Origin: Microbacterium oleivorans | GTDB lineage: Bacteria > Actinomycetota > Actinomycetes > Actinomycetales > Microbacteriaceae | Assembly: GCF_023715745.1 (NCBI RefSeq) | Contig: NZ_JAMBOV010000007.1 | Coordinates: 1-64,000 of the forward strand | Length of the DNA stretch: 64,000 nt | Reading direction: 5' to 3' | Shown here: positions 1 to 9,213 of the stretch, piece after piece | How the letters are laid out: each line of letters opens with the position of its first letter | How positions within the stretch are numbered: position 1 is the stretch's first letter | The notes under the pieces: model-generated | Seen by the model: the letters and a program-made list of their open reading frames with translations, nothing else | Told to the model about the DNA's origin: nothing | The model's database searches: none | Translations under genes and position numbers: made by a program

Positions 1-50
1 CATGCACGCAACGCACGTGGACACCCGCTCGCCTCCATGCACTGCACGAC

Positions 51-83
51 GAAGGGGCGGATGCCACCGGCATCCGCCCCTTC
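51..83. terminator. Intrinsic terminator hairpin downstream of the rhamnogalacturonan lyase gene
   Basis: A perfect 15-bp stem (51-65 with 69-83) closes on a 3-nt loop (ACC), 12 bp beyond the lyase stop codon. The stem contains an inverted pair of the heptamer GGATGCC/GGCATCC that is very frequent in this window. It could serve the lyase gene on the minus strand or a gene to the left of the window. Confidence 0.75.
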
Positions 84-95
84 TCAGTCCACCGG

Positions 96-2390
96 TCAGC
101 GCAGCGGCACGTCCGCGAAGGACATGTCGGACGCCAGGTAGAAGTCCGTGTACGCGGGCTGGTTGTACGTCGTCTGCTGACGCGCGATCTCGGCCCGGTA
201 CTGCGGGTCGTGCATGAGCGTGTAGAGCTTGTGCTCGGTCGGCTCGGTCGACACGTAGATGCGCAGCGCCGACGAGTCGGCCGTCCGCACGAGCAGCTCC
301 TCGCGCCAGTCCCCCAGGACATCGGCGACGAGTGACGGATTGCCCTTCGTGCCGTTGTTCGTGAGGGTGCCGGATGCCGTGAGCAGCGTCCCGCGCGTCC
401 AGTCGTCGATCGTCGGGGTCACGGTCTGCGCCCCGTTCACGATCTGCGTCGTGAGGTCACCGGCCCACCGGATCGACATGTTCGTGCCGGGGTTGGTGGG
501 CTGCAGGATGTCACCCTCGGCGGAGAGGAGGCCCGAGGCATCCGTCCCTGCGGGCATACTCGACCACACCTCTATGCCCGGGATGTCGGAGCGGACGTCG
601 CCGACCATCCCACGGCCGGTGTCGCGGCCGGAGTAGGCGCCGAAGAGCACCTCGCCCGTCGCGGCATTCCGCATCGCCGTCCCGTACGGGGCGTACGCGC
701 CGCCCTCGTGGACCGTGAAGATCTCCTTGCCGGGACGGTTCGGGTCGAAGTCGCCGACGTGCATCGCGTCGCCGTGACCGAGCCGCACGTTCTCACCCGG
801 CGTCGCGCTGCCCTCGGGCATCGTGTCGAAGGACGAGTAGAGCAGGCTGCCGTCGTCGTCGAGCGTCGCCGAGCCGTAGACGATCTCCTGCTTGCCGTCG
901 CCGTCGACGTCCGACGCGCTCAGGCTGTGGAAGCCCTGCGTCGTGAGCGTGCCGTACTCGGGGTCGGTGCCGTCGCGGCCGTGCGGGCCGTCGTTGAACG
1001 GGTTGGTCATCGGGACATGGCCGCTGTCGACGAACCAGCGCTTCGTGAGGTGCTTGCCGTTCCAGTCGTAGGTCGCGACGGTCGAGCGCGTGTAGTAGCC
1101 CCGCGCGAACACCGCTGACGGATGCTGCCCGTCGAGGTAGGCCACTCCCGAGAGGAAGCGGTCGACGCGGTTGCCCGGCTCGATGCGCGACATGGCGTAG
1201 TCGCCCCACAGCAGGCCGTCGTCGCCGCGGCTCGGCTCGTAGCGGACGGTCTCAAGCTCCTTGCCGGTCTTGCCCTCGAACACCGTGAGGTACTCCGGAC
1301 CGTCGACGATGAAGCCCTCGAAGTTCCGCAGGACGTTCCGAGCCGAGCGCGACGGGGCGTAGACGTCGATGAAGTAGTCGACGAGCTCTTCGGCGTCGGC
1401 GCGCGACAGCGGGTAGTCGTGCGTCGGCTCGGTGCCGAGCGCCTCCTCGATCGTGGCGGGCCACTGGCCCGACACGACCTCGTCGCGCTCCGACCAGCCC
1501 TGGAACACGTCGGCGAGGTGGGCGGCGTAGCCCTCGGCGCTCAGCCGGTAGTCGTCGCTGTGCGAGTAGCCGGCCTTGCGGTCGGCTTTCGGCATCGTCA
1601 CGAACGCGGACTTCTTCGCCTTGCCCTTCTTGTACTCCGTGCTCTTGGTTCCCGGGGCCGTCTTCATCATGATCTCGGCTTTGCCGTCGCCGTCGAAGTC
1701 GTAGACGAGGAACTGCGTGTAGTGCGCTCCGGCGCGGATGTTCACACCGAGGTCGATGCGGTTCAGCAGCGTGCCGTCGAGCTCGTAGGTGTCGATGTAG
1801 ACCGGGCCGGTGTAGCCGACCTGCGAGACGTCCTTCGAGTTCGACGGGTCCCACTTGACGACGTACTCATACGCTCTGTCGCCGTCCACGTCGCCTACCG
1901 AGACGTCGTTCGCCGAGTAGGTGTACGCCTCGCCGGCGGGCGTGATGCCGTCCGCGGGCTTCGTGAGCGGGATGTCGAGGAAGGGCGAACCCTGCACCGC
2001 CACCTTCTCGGACGGCTTGCCCTCGCGCTTCCCCTGCAGCGGCGAGACGGTGTAGCGCGACCGGTCGGTGCCGTCCGGGTCGACGTAGGTCGTCGAGTCG
2101 GTGACGGTCGCGATGCGCCTTCCGTCGCGCTTCACGACGAAGTCGGTGCCGGTGAGGCCGGTCTCGGTCGCTCCCGTCGCCTCGCTGCGGAACAGGCGCC
2201 ACGTGAGGTGGATCCCGTCCTCGCCGGGGAGGGCGACGAGGCCGCGGTCGAGCGTCTCGAGCTGTGGCGACGCACCGGGCTTCGGTTTTCCCGGACCGTG
2301 ACCCGGGTGGGCGATCGCGGCCTGAGCCGGGACCAGCAGTGCCGCTGCGGCGAGCGCGGCGACGACGGACGTGCGGACGGGTCTTCTCAT
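96..2390 (-). CDS. Secreted rhamnogalacturonan lyase, polysaccharide lyase family 11
   Basis: The 764-aa protein starts with a signal peptide (MRRPVRTS, then a long Ala/Leu/Val core) and is probably secreted. An FN3-like N-terminal module (about residues 45-140) precedes a PL11 beta-propeller marked by repeated Asp-rich calcium loops such as DVDGD and DFDGDGKAE. PL11 enzymes (YesW/YesX type) cleave the rhamnosyl-galacturonate backbone of rhamnogalacturonan I by beta-elimination. The frame stays open for 95 more codons upstream, but that stretch is the promoter and a repeat, so the ATG at 2390 is preferred. The promoter carries an operator nearly identical to that of the rhamnose operon at 11.4 kb, which fits release of rhamnose for that operon. 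Confidence 0.9.
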   Translation of the reverse strand: MRRPVRTSVVAALAAAALLVPAQAAIAHPGHGPGKPKPGASPQLETLDRGLVALPGEDGIHLTWRLFRSEATGATETGLTGTDFVVKRDGRRIATVTDSTTYVDPDGTDRSRYTVSPLQGKREGKPSEKVAVQGSPFLDIPLTKPADGITPAGEAYTYSANDVSVGDVDGDRAYEYVVKWDPSNSKDVSQVGYTGPVYIDTYELDGTLLNRIDLGVNIRAGAHYTQFLVYDFDGDGKAEIMMKTAPGTKSTEYKKGKAKKSAFVTMPKADRKAGYSHSDDYRLSAEGYAAHLADVFQGWSERDEVVSGQWPATIEEALGTEPTHDYPLSRADAEELVDYFIDVYAPSRSARNVLRNFEGFIVDGPEYLTVFEGKTGKELETVRYEPSRGDDGLLWGDYAMSRIEPGNRVDRFLSGVAYLDGQHPSAVFARGYYTRSTVATYDWNGKHLTKRWFVDSGHVPMTNPFNDGPHGRDGTDPEYGTLTTQGFHSLSASDVDGDGKQEIVYGSATLDDDGSLLYSSFDTMPEGSATPGENVRLGHGDAMHVGDFDPNRPGKEIFTVHEGGAYAPYGTAMRNAATGEVLFGAYSGRDTGRGMVGDVRSDIPGIEVWSSMPAGTDASGLLSAEGDILQPTNPGTNMSIRWAGDLTTQIVNGAQTVTPTIDDWTRGTLLTASGTLTNNGTKGNPSLVADVLGDWREELLVRTADSSALRIYVSTEPTEHKLYTLMHDPQYRAEIARQQTTYNQPAYTDFYLASDMSFADVPLR

Positions 2391-2414
2391 GCTGTTCACC
2401 TTCGAACTCGTGAT

Positions 2415-2428
2415 GGAATGCGCTTTCC
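2415..2428. promoter_or_regulatory. Second palindromic site in the lyase 5' leader
   Basis: GGAATGCGCTTTCC is a 14-bp near-palindrome (12 of 14 positions symmetric) with the central GCGC typical of LacI-family operators. It lies just downstream of the predicted transcription start of the lyase gene. It differs from the TTGAATCG-type site at 2458, so it may bind another regulator. Confidence 0.4.
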
Positions 2429-2442
2429 CCAGTCGCACCGCG

Positions 2443-2471
2443 AGCCTACGTGCGGGGTTGAATCGTGTCAA
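2443..2471 (-). promoter_or_regulatory. Promoter of the rhamnogalacturonan lyase gene
   Basis: On the minus strand TTGACA (2471-2466) is followed by a 17-bp spacer and TAGGCT (2448-2443). This is one of the best housekeeping-sigma matches in the window. The predicted start of transcription is near 2436, leaving a leader of about 45 nt. Confidence 0.7.
2458..2471. promoter_or_regulatory. Putative operator shared with the rhamnose operon
   Basis: TTGAATCGTGTCAA overlaps the -35 hexamer of the lyase promoter. The first 13 bases match the site at 11409-11421 (TTGAATCGTTTCA) at 12 positions. That site lies between the LacI-type regulator gene and rhaM, so the same repressor probably binds both. 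This is inference from sequence identity and position. Confidence 0.6.
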
Positions 2472-2503
2472 CGGGCGCTGCGTCCCGGCATCCCCTCCTA
2501 CGT

Positions 2504-2582
2504 CCACATCATGTGCTCGCGACGAGACCACACGATGTGAGCCCTCCACGACGTGTGTTCTCGTCCGGAGCACATGATGTGG
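2504..2582. repeat. 79-bp near-palindromic repeat, copy 1
   Basis: The element begins CCACATCATGTGCTC and ends with its exact reverse complement. The arms remain largely complementary to the centre, so the whole 79 bp can fold into one long hairpin. Four CACANNNTGTG-like 11-mers occur at offsets 2, 26, 44 and 68. It matches copy 2 (10234-10312) at 66 of 79 positions by hand alignment, in the same orientation. It sits in the 360-bp gap between the lyase and the first glycosyltransferase gene (2391-2750); the rest of that gap holds only the lyase promoter and operators. No transposase is adjacent, so it resembles a MITE or REP-like element. Confidence 0.85.
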
Positions 2583-2750
2583 CCGGGCTGCGCGCGCCGT
2601 TCGGCTCGAGCGCGCACTCTCGCGAGGGGCGGATGCCGCATGAAACACACCCGACATAAGTGCGCTCTCACACACGGCTCACATCCGGCTTAGCGGCCGT
2701 CGGCACGGTGGACACATCGACGTCCACCCCTCGGCCCCGGAGGCTTCACC

Positions 2751-3932
2751 ATGGTGATCCGTATCGCGCTCTACTCGCACGACTCCGTCGGCCTCGGCCA
2801 CGTCCGCCGCAACCTGGCCATCGCCCACGCACTCAGCGAACGCCTCCCCGCGCTGCTGGGCGACGAGGTGACCGGCCTGCTCATCAGCGGACAGTCCGCC
2901 GCGACGACCTTCCCCACCCCGCCCGGGTGGGATTGGCTCATCCTCCCCAGCATCACGACCGGCCCCGGCGGCTACTCCTCGCAGCACCTCACGGCGGGAC
3001 TCCAGCGGGTCACCGGCATCCGCGGTGGCAGCGTGCAGGCGGCGATGGCCGCCTTCCGCCCCGACCTGTTCGTCGTCGACCGGCACGCCTTCGGTGTCGA
3101 GCAGGAGCTCGCACCGACGCTGCACTGGCTCCGCCACCACCGCCCGTCGTGCACGACCGTCCTCGGCCTGCGCGACGTCCTCGACGAGCCGTCCGTGACG
3201 CACGCCGAATGGGCTGCGATCGGTGGAGCGGATGCCGTGCGCCGGTCCTTCGACGAGATCTGGGTGTACGGCGACCCCGGTGTCCACGACCTCACCCGCA
3301 CCGGCGAGATCCCGGCGGGCCTCGTCCCTCTCGTCCGCCACACCGGATACCTCAGCCACGGTCGCCCCGGCCGCGGCCACCCCGTCGCCGAGGAGCCGTT
3401 CGTGCTGACCACCGTCGGCGGCGGCTCGGACGGCGGCGCGATCGCGACGGCGGCAGCGCGGGCCACCGTGCCCGCCGGCATCCGTCACGTCATCGTCACC
3501 GGGCCCGAGATGCCCGCCGAGGACCGCCGAGCGATCCGCGCTGCGGCGGGGCCTCTGACGACCGTGACCCGATCAGTGCCCGACGCGCTGGCCCTCATCC
3601 GCCGCGCGGACGCGGTCGTCAGCATGGGCGGGTACAACGCGGTCGCCGAGATCATGAGCACGTCGACCCCCGCGCTGATCGTGCCTCGCGACAACCGTCG
3701 CGTCGAGCAGCCGCTGCGGGCCGCGGCGCTCGCCTCGCTCGGCGCGGTCGAGACCCTCTCGTCGGCGGATGCCACCCCCGAGGCGCTGTCGGCCTTCTTC
3801 GCCCGCGCCGTCGGCTCCCGCGTCGCGCGGGCCGGAATCGATCTCGACGGTCTCGCGACCGTCGCCGACCACGCCGCCGAGCTCGTCGCCGCGGCCCGCA
3901 CCCGGAAGGAGCTGATGGAGCATGCCGTCTGA
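2751..3932 (+). CDS. Glycosyltransferase, MurG/GT28-like fold
   Basis: The 393-aa protein opens with SHDSVGLGHVRRN, the glycine-rich N-terminal loop of GT-B enzymes of the MurG/GT28 group. Near residues 220-230 is GGGSDGG. Around residue 290 is MGGYNAVAEIM, followed by PALIVPRDNRRVEQ, the usual nucleotide-sugar binding region of this fold. It is cytosolic with no signal peptide. It is the first gene of a six-gene operon and overlaps the next gene by 11 nt. Donor and acceptor cannot be told from sequence; the neighbours suggest one step in building an exported glycoconjugate. Confidence 0.75.
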   Translation: MVIRIALYSHDSVGLGHVRRNLAIAHALSERLPALLGDEVTGLLISGQSAATTFPTPPGWDWLILPSITTGPGGYSSQHLTAGLQRVTGIRGGSVQAAMAAFRPDLFVVDRHAFGVEQELAPTLHWLRHHRPSCTTVLGLRDVLDEPSVTHAEWAAIGGADAVRRSFDEIWVYGDPGVHDLTRTGEIPAGLVPLVRHTGYLSHGRPGRGHPVAEEPFVLTTVGGGSDGGAIATAAARATVPAGIRHVIVTGPEMPAEDRRAIRAAAGPLTTVTRSVPDALALIRRADAVVSMGGYNAVAEIMSTSTPALIVPRDNRRVEQPLRAAALASLGAVETLSSADATPEALSAFFARAVGSRVARAGIDLDGLATVADHAAELVAAARTRKELMEHAV

Positions 3933-5154
3933 GACCGCACCGCGCATCGGTTACGTCGTCAAGGTCTACCCACGGTTCTCCGAGACGTTCGTCGTCACCG
4001 AGATCCTCGCCCGCGAGGCGCTCGGCGAGGACCTCGCCGTCTTCGCCCTGCGCCCCACCGACGACACCCGCTTCCACCCCGAGTTGGCCCGGGTGCAGGC
4101 TCCGGTGTTCCACCTGGGACGCCCGACGAAGCCGTCCGCGCTCTGGTCCGTCCTGCGGGATGCCGCGGCCGACCCGGCACTGGCCGACGCGATCGCCGCC
4201 CACCTCGGCGATCTCCTCGCCGCCGAGGTCGACGACGCCGTGCAGGCGGTGCTGCTCGCCGCCGCGGCCCGTCGCGAGCGGATCACCCACCTGCACGCGC
4301 ACTTCGGCTCGGTCGCGACGACCGTGGCACGGCTCGCGTCGCGGCTCACCGGCATCCCCTACTCGTTCACGGCACACGCGAAGGACCTGTTCCACGAGAG
4401 CGTCGACCGCGCAGCCCTCGCACAGAAGCTCGAGGACGCGGCGTTCACCGTCACGGTCAGCGACTACAACCTCGCCTTCCTGCGCGAGACGCTCCCCGCG
4501 ACGGGCGATGTGCACCGCCTCTACAACGGGCTCGAACTCGACCGGTTCCGCTTCCGCCCCCGCCCTGTGCGTCGCGGTCCGCTCCGCATCGCGGCGGTGG
4601 GCCGCCTCGTCGCGAAGAAGGGGTTCGACGTCCTCGTCGACGCGGTCGTGCGCCTGCGCGACGCCGGTGTCGACGTCTCGGCCGAGATCGCCGGCACGGG
4701 CGAACTCGCCGGCGATCTCGGCGCCCGCATCGAGTGCGCGGGCGTCGGTGACCGGGTCCGCCTGCTCGGTCCGCTCCCCCAGCACGACGTCGCGCGGCTG
4801 CTCGGCGAGTCCGACGTCTTCGTCGCGCCGTGCGTCGTCTCGGACGACGGCAACGCCGACGGTCTGCCCACGGTCCTGCTCGAGGCGATGGCCACCGGCA
4901 TCCCCTGCATCTCGACCGACGTCACCGGGATTCCCGAGATCGTCCGCGACGGCGACACCGGGGTCCTCTGCCGCGCCGGCTCGGTCGAGGACCTCGTCGC
5001 CGCGCTGCGCGGCTTCGCGGACGGGACGACGGATGCCGCGGGCCTCGCCTCCCGTGCCCGTCGCCTCGTGGAGGAGCGTTTCGACTCGCGGCGGCAGGCG
5101 TCGGAGCTCGCCGCGCTCACTGCCGGTCGCCGCGTGCTCGAGGAGGTGGCGTGA
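3922..5154 (+). CDS. Glycosyltransferase family 4
   Basis: This 410-aa GT-B enzyme has the N-terminal sugar-acceptor segment VVKVYPRFSETFV, seen in exopolysaccharide GT4 enzymes that transfer hexoses to lipid- or glycan-linked acceptors. HLHAHFGSVATTVARL lies near residue 125. The C-terminal donor domain has AVGRLVAKKGFDVL and the family motif with E in DGLPTVLLEAMATGIP, followed by STDVTGIPE. The ATG at 3922 lies inside the upstream gene (11-nt overlap), indicating translational coupling. It ends where the next ATG begins (TGATG). Product unknown. Confidence 0.8.
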   Translation: MPSETAPRIGYVVKVYPRFSETFVVTEILAREALGEDLAVFALRPTDDTRFHPELARVQAPVFHLGRPTKPSALWSVLRDAAADPALADAIAAHLGDLLAAEVDDAVQAVLLAAAARRERITHLHAHFGSVATTVARLASRLTGIPYSFTAHAKDLFHESVDRAALAQKLEDAAFTVTVSDYNLAFLRETLPATGDVHRLYNGLELDRFRFRPRPVRRGPLRIAAVGRLVAKKGFDVLVDAVVRLRDAGVDVSAEIAGTGELAGDLGARIECAGVGDRVRLLGPLPQHDVARLLGESDVFVAPCVVSDDGNADGLPTVLLEAMATGIPCISTDVTGIPEIVRDGDTGVLCRAGSVEDLVAALRGFADGTTDAAGLASRARRLVEERFDSRRQASELAALTAGRRVLEEVA

Positions 5155-6290
5155 TGCGCATCGCCTATGTCTGCGTCGACCCGGGCATCCCGGTGTTCGG
5201 CACGAAGGGCGCGTCGGTGCACGTGCAGGAGATCGTCCGCGCCTTCCGCGCCCGCGGCGACGAGGTCACCCTCTACTGCACACGTCGCGGCGACCACGTC
5301 CCGGGCGACCTCGCCGACGTCCCGGTCGTCGAGATCGCCGTCGGCAAGGGTGAGCCCGCAGAGCGCGAGCGGTCGGTCGCGGAGGCGTCCCGGCAACTCG
5401 CCGCCCGCATCGTGACGGACGGCTGCGACCTCGTCTACGAGCGGTTCTCGCTGTTCAGCCGCGTCGGTGCGGTCGTCGCCGGCGCGACGGGCGCCGCGTT
5501 CGTGCTCGAGGTGAACGCACCCCTCATCGAGGAGCAGAAGCAGCACCGCGACCTCATCGACGAGACCGGAGCCGTCGCCGCAGCGCACGACGCCCTGGCG
5601 ACCGCCGATGTCGTCGCGTGCGTGTCCGAGCCGGTCGCGGCGTGGGCTGCAGCTCACGGAGCATGCTCCCCCCTGGTCGTCCCCAACGGCGTCAACACCG
5701 CCCGCATCCGTCCCCGTGACCGCGGCAGCGACGGCCCGCTGCGCATCGGTTTCGTCGGGACCCTGAAGCCCTGGCACGGCGTCGAGGTGCTCATCGATGC
5801 GGTCGCCTCCCTCGATGAGCGCGCGACGCTGACCCTCGTCGGCGACGGACCCGAGGGACCCGCCCTGCTGGCCCGCGCCGCGGAGCGCGGCGTCGCCGTC
5901 CACCCCACGGGCGCACTCCGCCCCGCCGACGTGCCCGCCGCGCTCGCAGCGCTCGACGTCGGCGTCGCGCCGTACCCGCCCGGAGCCGGCTACTTCTCGC
6001 CGCTCAAGGTCTACGAATACCTGGCGGCCGGGCTCGCCGTCGTCGCCTCGGCCATCGGCCAGGTGCCGGCGATCATCGACCACGGCCGCACCGGTCTGCT
6101 GGTCGAGCCGGGCTCAGCCGACGCCCTGGCCGCGGCGCTGGCCCGCCTCGCCGACGACCGAGGCCTCACCGGCCGCCTCAGCGCCGAAGGACGAGCGGAT
6201 GCCGTCGCCCACCACGACTGGACCCGTGTCCTCGACCGCATCCTGACCGCGCTCCCCGATCGCACCCCCCACGAGGAGGTCCCCGCATGA
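5154..6290 (+). CDS. Glycosyltransferase family 4 (second in operon)
   Basis: A 378-aa GT4 enzyme. The N-terminus (MRIAYVCVDPGIPVFGTKG, then SVHVQEIVRAF) is the usual start of an NDP-sugar glycosyltransferase. The donor domain shows IGFVGTLKPWHGVEVLIDA and SPLKVYEYLAAGLAVVAS with the family Glu. The frame is open far upstream, but the ATG at 5154 overlaps the preceding stop by one base and gives the normal N-terminus. It overlaps the exporter gene by 4 nt. With the two genes upstream it provides three different transfer steps, which suggests a short oligosaccharide product. Confidence 0.8.
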   Translation: MRIAYVCVDPGIPVFGTKGASVHVQEIVRAFRARGDEVTLYCTRRGDHVPGDLADVPVVEIAVGKGEPAERERSVAEASRQLAARIVTDGCDLVYERFSLFSRVGAVVAGATGAAFVLEVNAPLIEEQKQHRDLIDETGAVAAAHDALATADVVACVSEPVAAWAAAHGACSPLVVPNGVNTARIRPRDRGSDGPLRIGFVGTLKPWHGVEVLIDAVASLDERATLTLVGDGPEGPALLARAAERGVAVHPTGALRPADVPAALAALDVGVAPYPPGAGYFSPLKVYEYLAAGLAVVASAIGQVPAIIDHGRTGLLVEPGSADALAAALARLADDRGLTGRLSAEGRADAVAHHDWTRVLDRILTALPDRTPHEEVPA

Positions 6291-8155
6291 GCCGCTTCCG
6301 CACCGCCCGCCCCGACCGCACAGCAGCCCGTGCCGCCCGGGCCGAGGCCCGGGCGGCCGGACCGATCCATCGGACCCTCGCGATCGTCCGGCCGCTGCTG
6401 CGTCCGCATGCGCTGCTCCTGATCGCCGGGCTCCTCGTCCTCCTCCTCGAGGTCGCGTTCCGCGTCCTCGAGCCCTGGCCCCTCAAACTCGTCGTCGACT
6501 CCCTCGCGGTGAGCCTGGGCGCGACGGGGGCGGCGACGACCGGCATCCCTCCGGCCACCGTCGACCTGCTCGTCGGGTGCGGCGTCGCACTGCTCGTGAT
6601 CGTCTGCCTGCGCGCGCTGAGCTCGTACCTGAGCACGATCGCGTTCGCCCTCGTCGGCTCGCGTGTCGCGACGGCCCTGCGGGCTCGGGTCTTCGACCAC
6701 CTGCAGGCACTGTCGATCCGCTTCCATGCGACGGCGCCGTCGGGTGACATCGTGCAGCGGCTCGTCGGCGACGTCGGGCGGCTCCAGGAGGTCGCGGTGA
6801 GCGCCGGCCTGCCGCTGATCGGCAACGTCATCACGCTCGTGACCCTGGCGGCCGTCATGATGTGGCTCGACCCGATGCTGACGGTGGTGGTCGCGGCATC
6901 CGCTCTGGCCTACTGGCTGCTCTCGCGCCGGTCGGGCACGGCGATCACCGCCGCGTCGCGGACCACCCGCAAGGGCGAGGGCCGCCTCGCGGAGTCGGCG
7001 GCCGAGACGCTCGACGCGATCCGCGTCGTGCAGGCCTTCGGTCTCGAGCGCGAGCGCGGCAGCGTGTTCGCCCGAGGCAACGCCGTCGCTCTGCGCGAGG
7101 GCGTCAAGGCGCGACGCCTCGCCGCCGCGCTCGAGCGTCGCACCGACGTCATCGTGGGTCTCGCCCTCGCGCTCGTCCTCGTCGGCGGCGGGTGGCAGGT
7201 GCTCGAGAACCGCATGTCGCCCGGTGACCTGGTCGTGTTCACCGCGTACCTCAAGCTCGCGATGCGCCCGCTCAAGGACCTCGCGAAGTACACCGGGCGC
7301 ATCGCCCGGGCCGCGGCATCCGGTGAGCGCGTCGCCGACCTGCTCGAGACGCCCGTCGAGGTCGTCGAATCCCCCGATGCCGTACCGCTCCGCCCGCACG
7401 CCGGCGCCGTGTCGTTCGAGAACGTGACCCTCGCCGACGGGCGCGGGACGCCGCTGTTCCGGGGACTGTCGATCGACCTGCGCGCGGGCGAGTCGGTGTG
7501 CCTGCTGGGTCCCTCGGGCGCAGGCAAGTCGACGCTCGCCGCACTCGTGGGCCGCTCGATGGACCCCGCGTGGGGTCGCGTCACGATCGACGGCGTCGAC
7601 CTGCGCGCGGCGACGCTCGACAGCGTCCGCGGTGCCGTATCGGTCGTGCTGCAGGAGACGGTGCTGTTCGCCACGACGGTGCGCGAGAACATCCGGCACG
7701 GCCGCCTCGGCGCGACCGACGCCGAGGTCGAGGCCGCCGCGCGCCGGGCTCGGGCGCACGAGTTCATCGCCGCCCTGCCCGACGGCTACGACACCGTTCT
7801 GGGCGGACGCGGCAACACGCTCTCGGGCGGGCAGCGGCAGCGCGTCGCCATCGCGCGTGCACTGCTGCGCGATGCCCCGATCGTGATCCTCGACGAGGCG
7901 ACGACGGGCCTCGACCCCGAGTCCAAGCACGCCGTGCAGCGCTCGCTCGACGAGCTCACCGCGGGCCGGACGACCCTCACGATCACCCACGACCCCGCCG
8001 CCGTCACGGGCGCCGACCGTGTGCTGTGGCTCGAGGACGGCCGCATCGTCGAGGACGGAGATCCGGCCGCCCTCCTCGCCGATCCGGGTACGCGCCTGTC
8101 GCAGTGGTTCCGCACCGCGCGGACGGCGATGCGGGCCGAGGAGGTCGCCTCGTGA
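6287..8155 (+). CDS. ABC exporter, fused permease and ATPase (type IV/ABCB-like)
   Basis: The 622-aa half-transporter has an N-terminal six-helix membrane domain (about residues 35-320) and a C-terminal ATPase. Walker A is GPSGAGKST, the signature is [16 protein letters not shown], Walker B is [10 protein letters not shown], and the switch His is in THDPA. Such proteins dimerise and export lipids, lipid-linked sugars, peptides or drugs. The position between three glycosyltransferases and two kinase-like genes points to export or flipping of a glycosylated product. The start overlaps the upstream gene (ATGA). The substrate is not inferable from sequence alone. Confidence 0.85.
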   Translation: MSRFRTARPDRTAARAARAEARAAGPIHRTLAIVRPLLRPHALLLIAGLLVLLLEVAFRVLEPWPLKLVVDSLAVSLGATGAATTGIPPATVDLLVGCGVALLVIVCLRALSSYLSTIAFALVGSRVATALRARVFDHLQALSIRFHATAPSGDIVQRLVGDVGRLQEVAVSAGLPLIGNVITLVTLAAVMMWLDPMLTVVVAASALAYWLLSRRSGTAITAASRTTRKGEGRLAESAAETLDAIRVVQAFGLERERGSVFARGNAVALREGVKARRLAAALERRTDVIVGLALALVLVGGGWQVLENRMSPGDLVVFTAYLKLAMRPLKDLAKYTGRIARAAASGERVADLLETPVEVVESPDAVPLRPHAGAVSFENVTLADGRGTPLFRGLSIDLRAGESVCLLGPSGAGKSTLAALVGRSMDPAWGRVTIDGVDLRAATLDSVRGAVSVVLQETVLFATTVRENIRHGRLGATDAEVEAAARRARAHEFIAALPDGYDTVLGGRGNTLSGGQRQRVAIARALLRDAPIVILDEATTGLDPESKHAVQRSLDELTAGRTTLTITHDPAAVTGADRVLWLEDGRIVEDGDPAALLADPGTRLSQWFRTARTAMRAEEVAS

Positions 8156-9213
8156 GCGCCACGACGATGCTGCGCGATCCGGCCCTCGCGCTCGACGTCC
8201 TGCTCGACGCGACGCGGCTCTCGGAGGTGCTCGGACGCGACGTGCGGATCACCCGAGTGCGGTACAAGCCGGCGACGAGCATCGTGCTCGGAGTGACCTC
8301 CCGGGGCGAGCACGGCTGGGTCGCCGCCTATGTCGACGTCGCCAAGATCGCCAAGCTGCACGCTCGCGCCGCCGACACGGGCGCGCGGCTGACCCAGGTG
8401 CCGGGCGGTGTCGCCGGCCCCCTCACCGCCGACCGCGTGCTCGCGAAGACCCTGCGCCGTGCCCGTCGTGTGCTGGGCGACGACGCGACCGTGCTGCGCT
8501 ACAACCCGCACCGCCGCGTCGTGCTGCGCGCCGGGGACGACGTGGTGAAGGTCGCGGCGACGGATGCCGGGCGCCCCGCCCTCACGCAGCGCCTCGCCGC
8601 CGCCGGGCTCGCCGTGCTGCCCGCGCATCAGGTGCATGCCGGTGTGCAGCGCACCCCGTGGTGGGGGTCGGGCGATCTCGCCGTGTCGCCCTCGCCGCCC
8701 GCGGCCGCCGCCGCAGGCCGCGCGCTCGCGGCGGTCCACGCCGCAACGGCGGGCGATGCGCCCTCCGCGTCCTCCGCCGAGGGTGACCTGGCGACGGCGG
8801 TGGCCGCGATCCGCCTGCTCGACGCGGATGCCGGGACCCGCGCGACCGCGGTCGCTGGACGCATCCGCGCACTGCCCTCGGGCGACCGACGTGCGCTCGT
8901 CCACGGCGACTTCACCGCTGACCAGGTGCTGCGCGACCGTGATGATGTGCGCCTCATCGACTTCGACCGCGCCGGTTGGGGCGAGCCCGAGCGGGACCTC
9001 GGATCCTTCGCCGCCGGCGAGCTGCTGGCCGGGCGCACCCTGACTGATGCCCTCCGCTCGGGCTACGAGGTTCCGGTCGACGAGCGCGCCGTGGCGCGAT
9101 GGACGGCGACAGCGGCCCTGCAGCGGGCGGTCGAACCGTTCCGCAGCGGCCGACCCGATTGGCTCGAGGGTCTCCACGCCGCCGTCGACGTCGCCGAGGA
9201 GGCGGTCCGATGA
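8152..9213 (+). CDS. APH-fold phosphotransferase-like protein 1
   Basis: The 353-aa protein has the C-terminal hallmarks of the aminoglycoside/choline kinase fold: LVHGDFTADQ (Brenner catalytic loop) followed by VRLIDFDRAGWGEPERDLGSF (metal-binding DxD). The N-lobe carries RYKPATSIV. The GTG start at 8152 overlaps the exporter stop by 4 nt. It lies in an operon of glycosyltransferases and an exporter, so a small-molecule or sugar kinase acting on the product or a precursor is more likely than antibiotic resistance. Substrate unknown. Confidence 0.7.
   Translation: MSATTMLRDPALALDVLLDATRLSEVLGRDVRITRVRYKPATSIVLGVTSRGEHGWVAAYVDVAKIAKLHARAADTGARLTQVPGGVAGPLTADRVLAKTLRRARRVLGDDATVLRYNPHRRVVLRAGDDVVKVAATDAGRPALTQRLAAAGLAVLPAHQVHAGVQRTPWWGSGDLAVSPSPPAAAAAGRALAAVHAATAGDAPSASSAEGDLATAVAAIRLLDADAGTRATAVAGRIRALPSGDRRALVHGDFTADQVLRDRDDVRLIDFDRAGWGEPERDLGSFAAGELLAGRTLTDALRSGYEVPVDERAVARWTATAALQRAVEPFRSGRPDWLEGLHAAVDVAEEAVR

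Noticed and set aside
1122..2540. A 472-codon plus-strand frame opposite the lyase gene
   Set aside because: The PL11 lyase on the other strand has a clear fold and signal peptide; this frame is Arg/Val-rich shadow sequence that also runs across the promoter and repeat.
2391..2675. N-terminal extension of the lyase to 2675
   Set aside because: The extension would translate the promoter, operator and 79-bp repeat and place the signal peptide 95 residues inside the protein.
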